In this document: positions 63,306 through 64,000 of the stretch, piece after piece | How the letters are laid out: each line of letters opens with the position of its first letter | How positions within the stretch are numbered: the stretch's first letter is position 1 | From: an uncultured Prevotella sp. | GTDB taxonomy: Bacteria > Bacteroidota > Bacteroidia > Bacteroidales > Bacteroidaceae | Length of the DNA: 64,000 bases | Reading direction: 5' to 3' | Assembly: GCA_946405145.1 (NCBI GenBank) | Contig: CAMJGE010000009.1 | Coordinates: forward strand, 1-64,000 | Translations under genes and position numbers: made by a program | The notes under the pieces: model-generated | The model's database searches: none | Seen by the model: the letters and a program-made list of their open reading frames with translations, nothing else | Told to the model about the DNA's origin: nothing

Positions 63306-64000
63306 TGGCAACAGAACTTAAGTCATATACTATTGTTCCAGATAGCCTCTATGTTGAGAGAAAGGCGGATAAGCAACTGCATAACATCGTTGAGGCTATG
63401 CAACGCCCAGGTTATGTGCTTGTTTCAAGGCAGATGGGTAAAACCAACTTGCTATTGAGAGCAAAGCGAAAGTGGGAGAATGCTGATGACTTGTATGTTT
63501 ACATTGATATGTCAAATATCGATGAAACAGAAAAGGGATGTTTTGAGTCACTTGTTGATACAGCCATAGACACACATGAGGAGATTCTTGGCCACTTGAG
63601 AGAACAAATTTGTGATATACGAAGAAGGAATATCATAAAGAGTCCAGTTCAAGCGCACAACGAAGAGTTGCGGACTCTATTAAAATCAGTCAAGGGAAAG
63701 ATGGTCTTTATTTTGGATGAGATAGATTCACTCACCCGAACCACTTTTTCCGATAACGTTTTTTCTCAAATTCGAAGCACCTATTTTAGCCGTGTTAATT
63801 ATCCTGTATTAGAGAAATTGACATATGTGTTATCAGGCGTTGTTGAACCAACAGAGATTATCAAGAACCCCAAGATTTCGCCATTTAATATAGGTGAAAA
63901 GATTCATCTTGACGACTTTACGCATGATGAGTATCGTACATTTGTCGGCAAGGCAAATTTGGATTGGTTAGGAGAAGATGTCATTGAGCGTGTGTATTAT
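63305..64000 (+). CDS. AAA-like ATPase (AAA_35 type), partial at window end
   Basis: First 232 codons of a gene that runs out of the window. N-terminus MATELKSYTIVPDSLYVERKADKQLHNIVEAM leads to a Walker A of the form GYVLVSRQMGKTNLL (residues about 34-48) and Walker B MVFILDEIDSL (about 138-148), followed by LTYVLSGVVEPTEIIKN and FNIGEKIHLDDFT. This is the AAA_35-type domain, often found at the N-terminus of multidomain proteins with TIR, WD40 or CHAT parts. The start codon overlaps the stop of the nucleosidase-NTPase gene, so the two proteins are probably produced together. What lies at the C-terminus, possibly a sensor, is not visible. Confidence 0.75.
   Translation, partial: MATELKSYTIVPDSLYVERKADKQLHNIVEAMQRPGYVLVSRQMGKTNLLLRAKRKWENADDLYVYIDMSNIDETEKGCFESLVDTAIDTHEEILGHLREQICDIRRRNIIKSPVQAHNEELRTLLKSVKGKMVFILDEIDSLTRTTFSDNVFSQIRSTYFSRVNYPVLEKLTYVLSGVVEPTEIIKNPKISPFNIGEKIHLDDFTHDEYRTFVGKANLDWLGEDVIERVYY

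Overview
The window reads as a chromosomal segment of a Bacteroidales bacterium, most likely Prevotella or a close relative. Reasons: promoters are of the Bacteroidetes type (TTTG, about 20 bases, TAnnTTTG) at a dozen places, Shine-Dalgarno sequences are essentially absent, and the gene content (OstA-like protein, DUF4421, DUF6621-type protein, carboxynorspermidine synthase, NhaD, NBU/CTn-style integrase) fits that group. No species call is possible from sequence alone.

Layout. 1-10.5 kb: housekeeping genes on the + strand (end of clpX, recQ, guaB, two parvulin-type periplasmic chaperones, an OstA/LptA-like protein, mutL), then tRNA-Val(UAC), a GH3 lipoprotein beta-glucosidase on the - strand and a GltS-type glutamate transporter. 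14.59-32.40 kb: an AT-richer integrated defence island inserted into the 3' end of dnaK. 32.4-40.4 kb: dnaK, a secreted protein, recA, carboxynorspermidine synthase, a DUF6621-type protein, nhaD. 41.2-50.9 kb: four co-directional PAS histidine kinases in one operon. 51.0-54.7 kb: frr-rsgA-DUF4421-mnmA. 55.5-59.6 kb: exopolysaccharide export genes (SLBB protein, Wzz, RfbC). 59.6-64 kb: accessory genes (HigBA, a Panacea-domain protein with a frameshifted partner, a group II intron 3' remnant, and a nucleosidase-NTPase plus AAA ATPase pair cut by the window end).

The island. The left junction keeps the displaced end of dnaK (FEEVK-stop plus its original terminator); the right junction supplies synonymous replacement codons and a new terminator. 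Cargo from left to right: AbiEi-AbiEii-WYL regulator; an AAA ATPase with an unrecognised partner; a type I restriction-modification system; a two-gene CBASS (CD-NTase and Cap15). The last three units each start with the same operator-promoter: an inverted repeat around TGCA-N7-TGCACAG placed exactly 8 bases before the -10 box TAnnTTTG. The WYL protein of the island (CapW/BrxR type) is the obvious candidate to bind it, so the island looks like a set of defences under one switch, itself co-transcribed with a type IV toxin-antitoxin pair. The right part carries integrase, HTH/excisionase-like, DUF6291 and DUF6633 genes; no relaxase, capsid or packaging gene is visible.

The kinase array. In order of transcription the four kinases alternate between one whose phospho-acceptor histidine is replaced by an aromatic residue (Y, then F) and one that keeps it (H, H). 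The first pair lacks, and the second pair has, a periplasmic substrate-binding domain. This looks like a duplicated pair of pseudokinase plus kinase, with no response regulator nearby.
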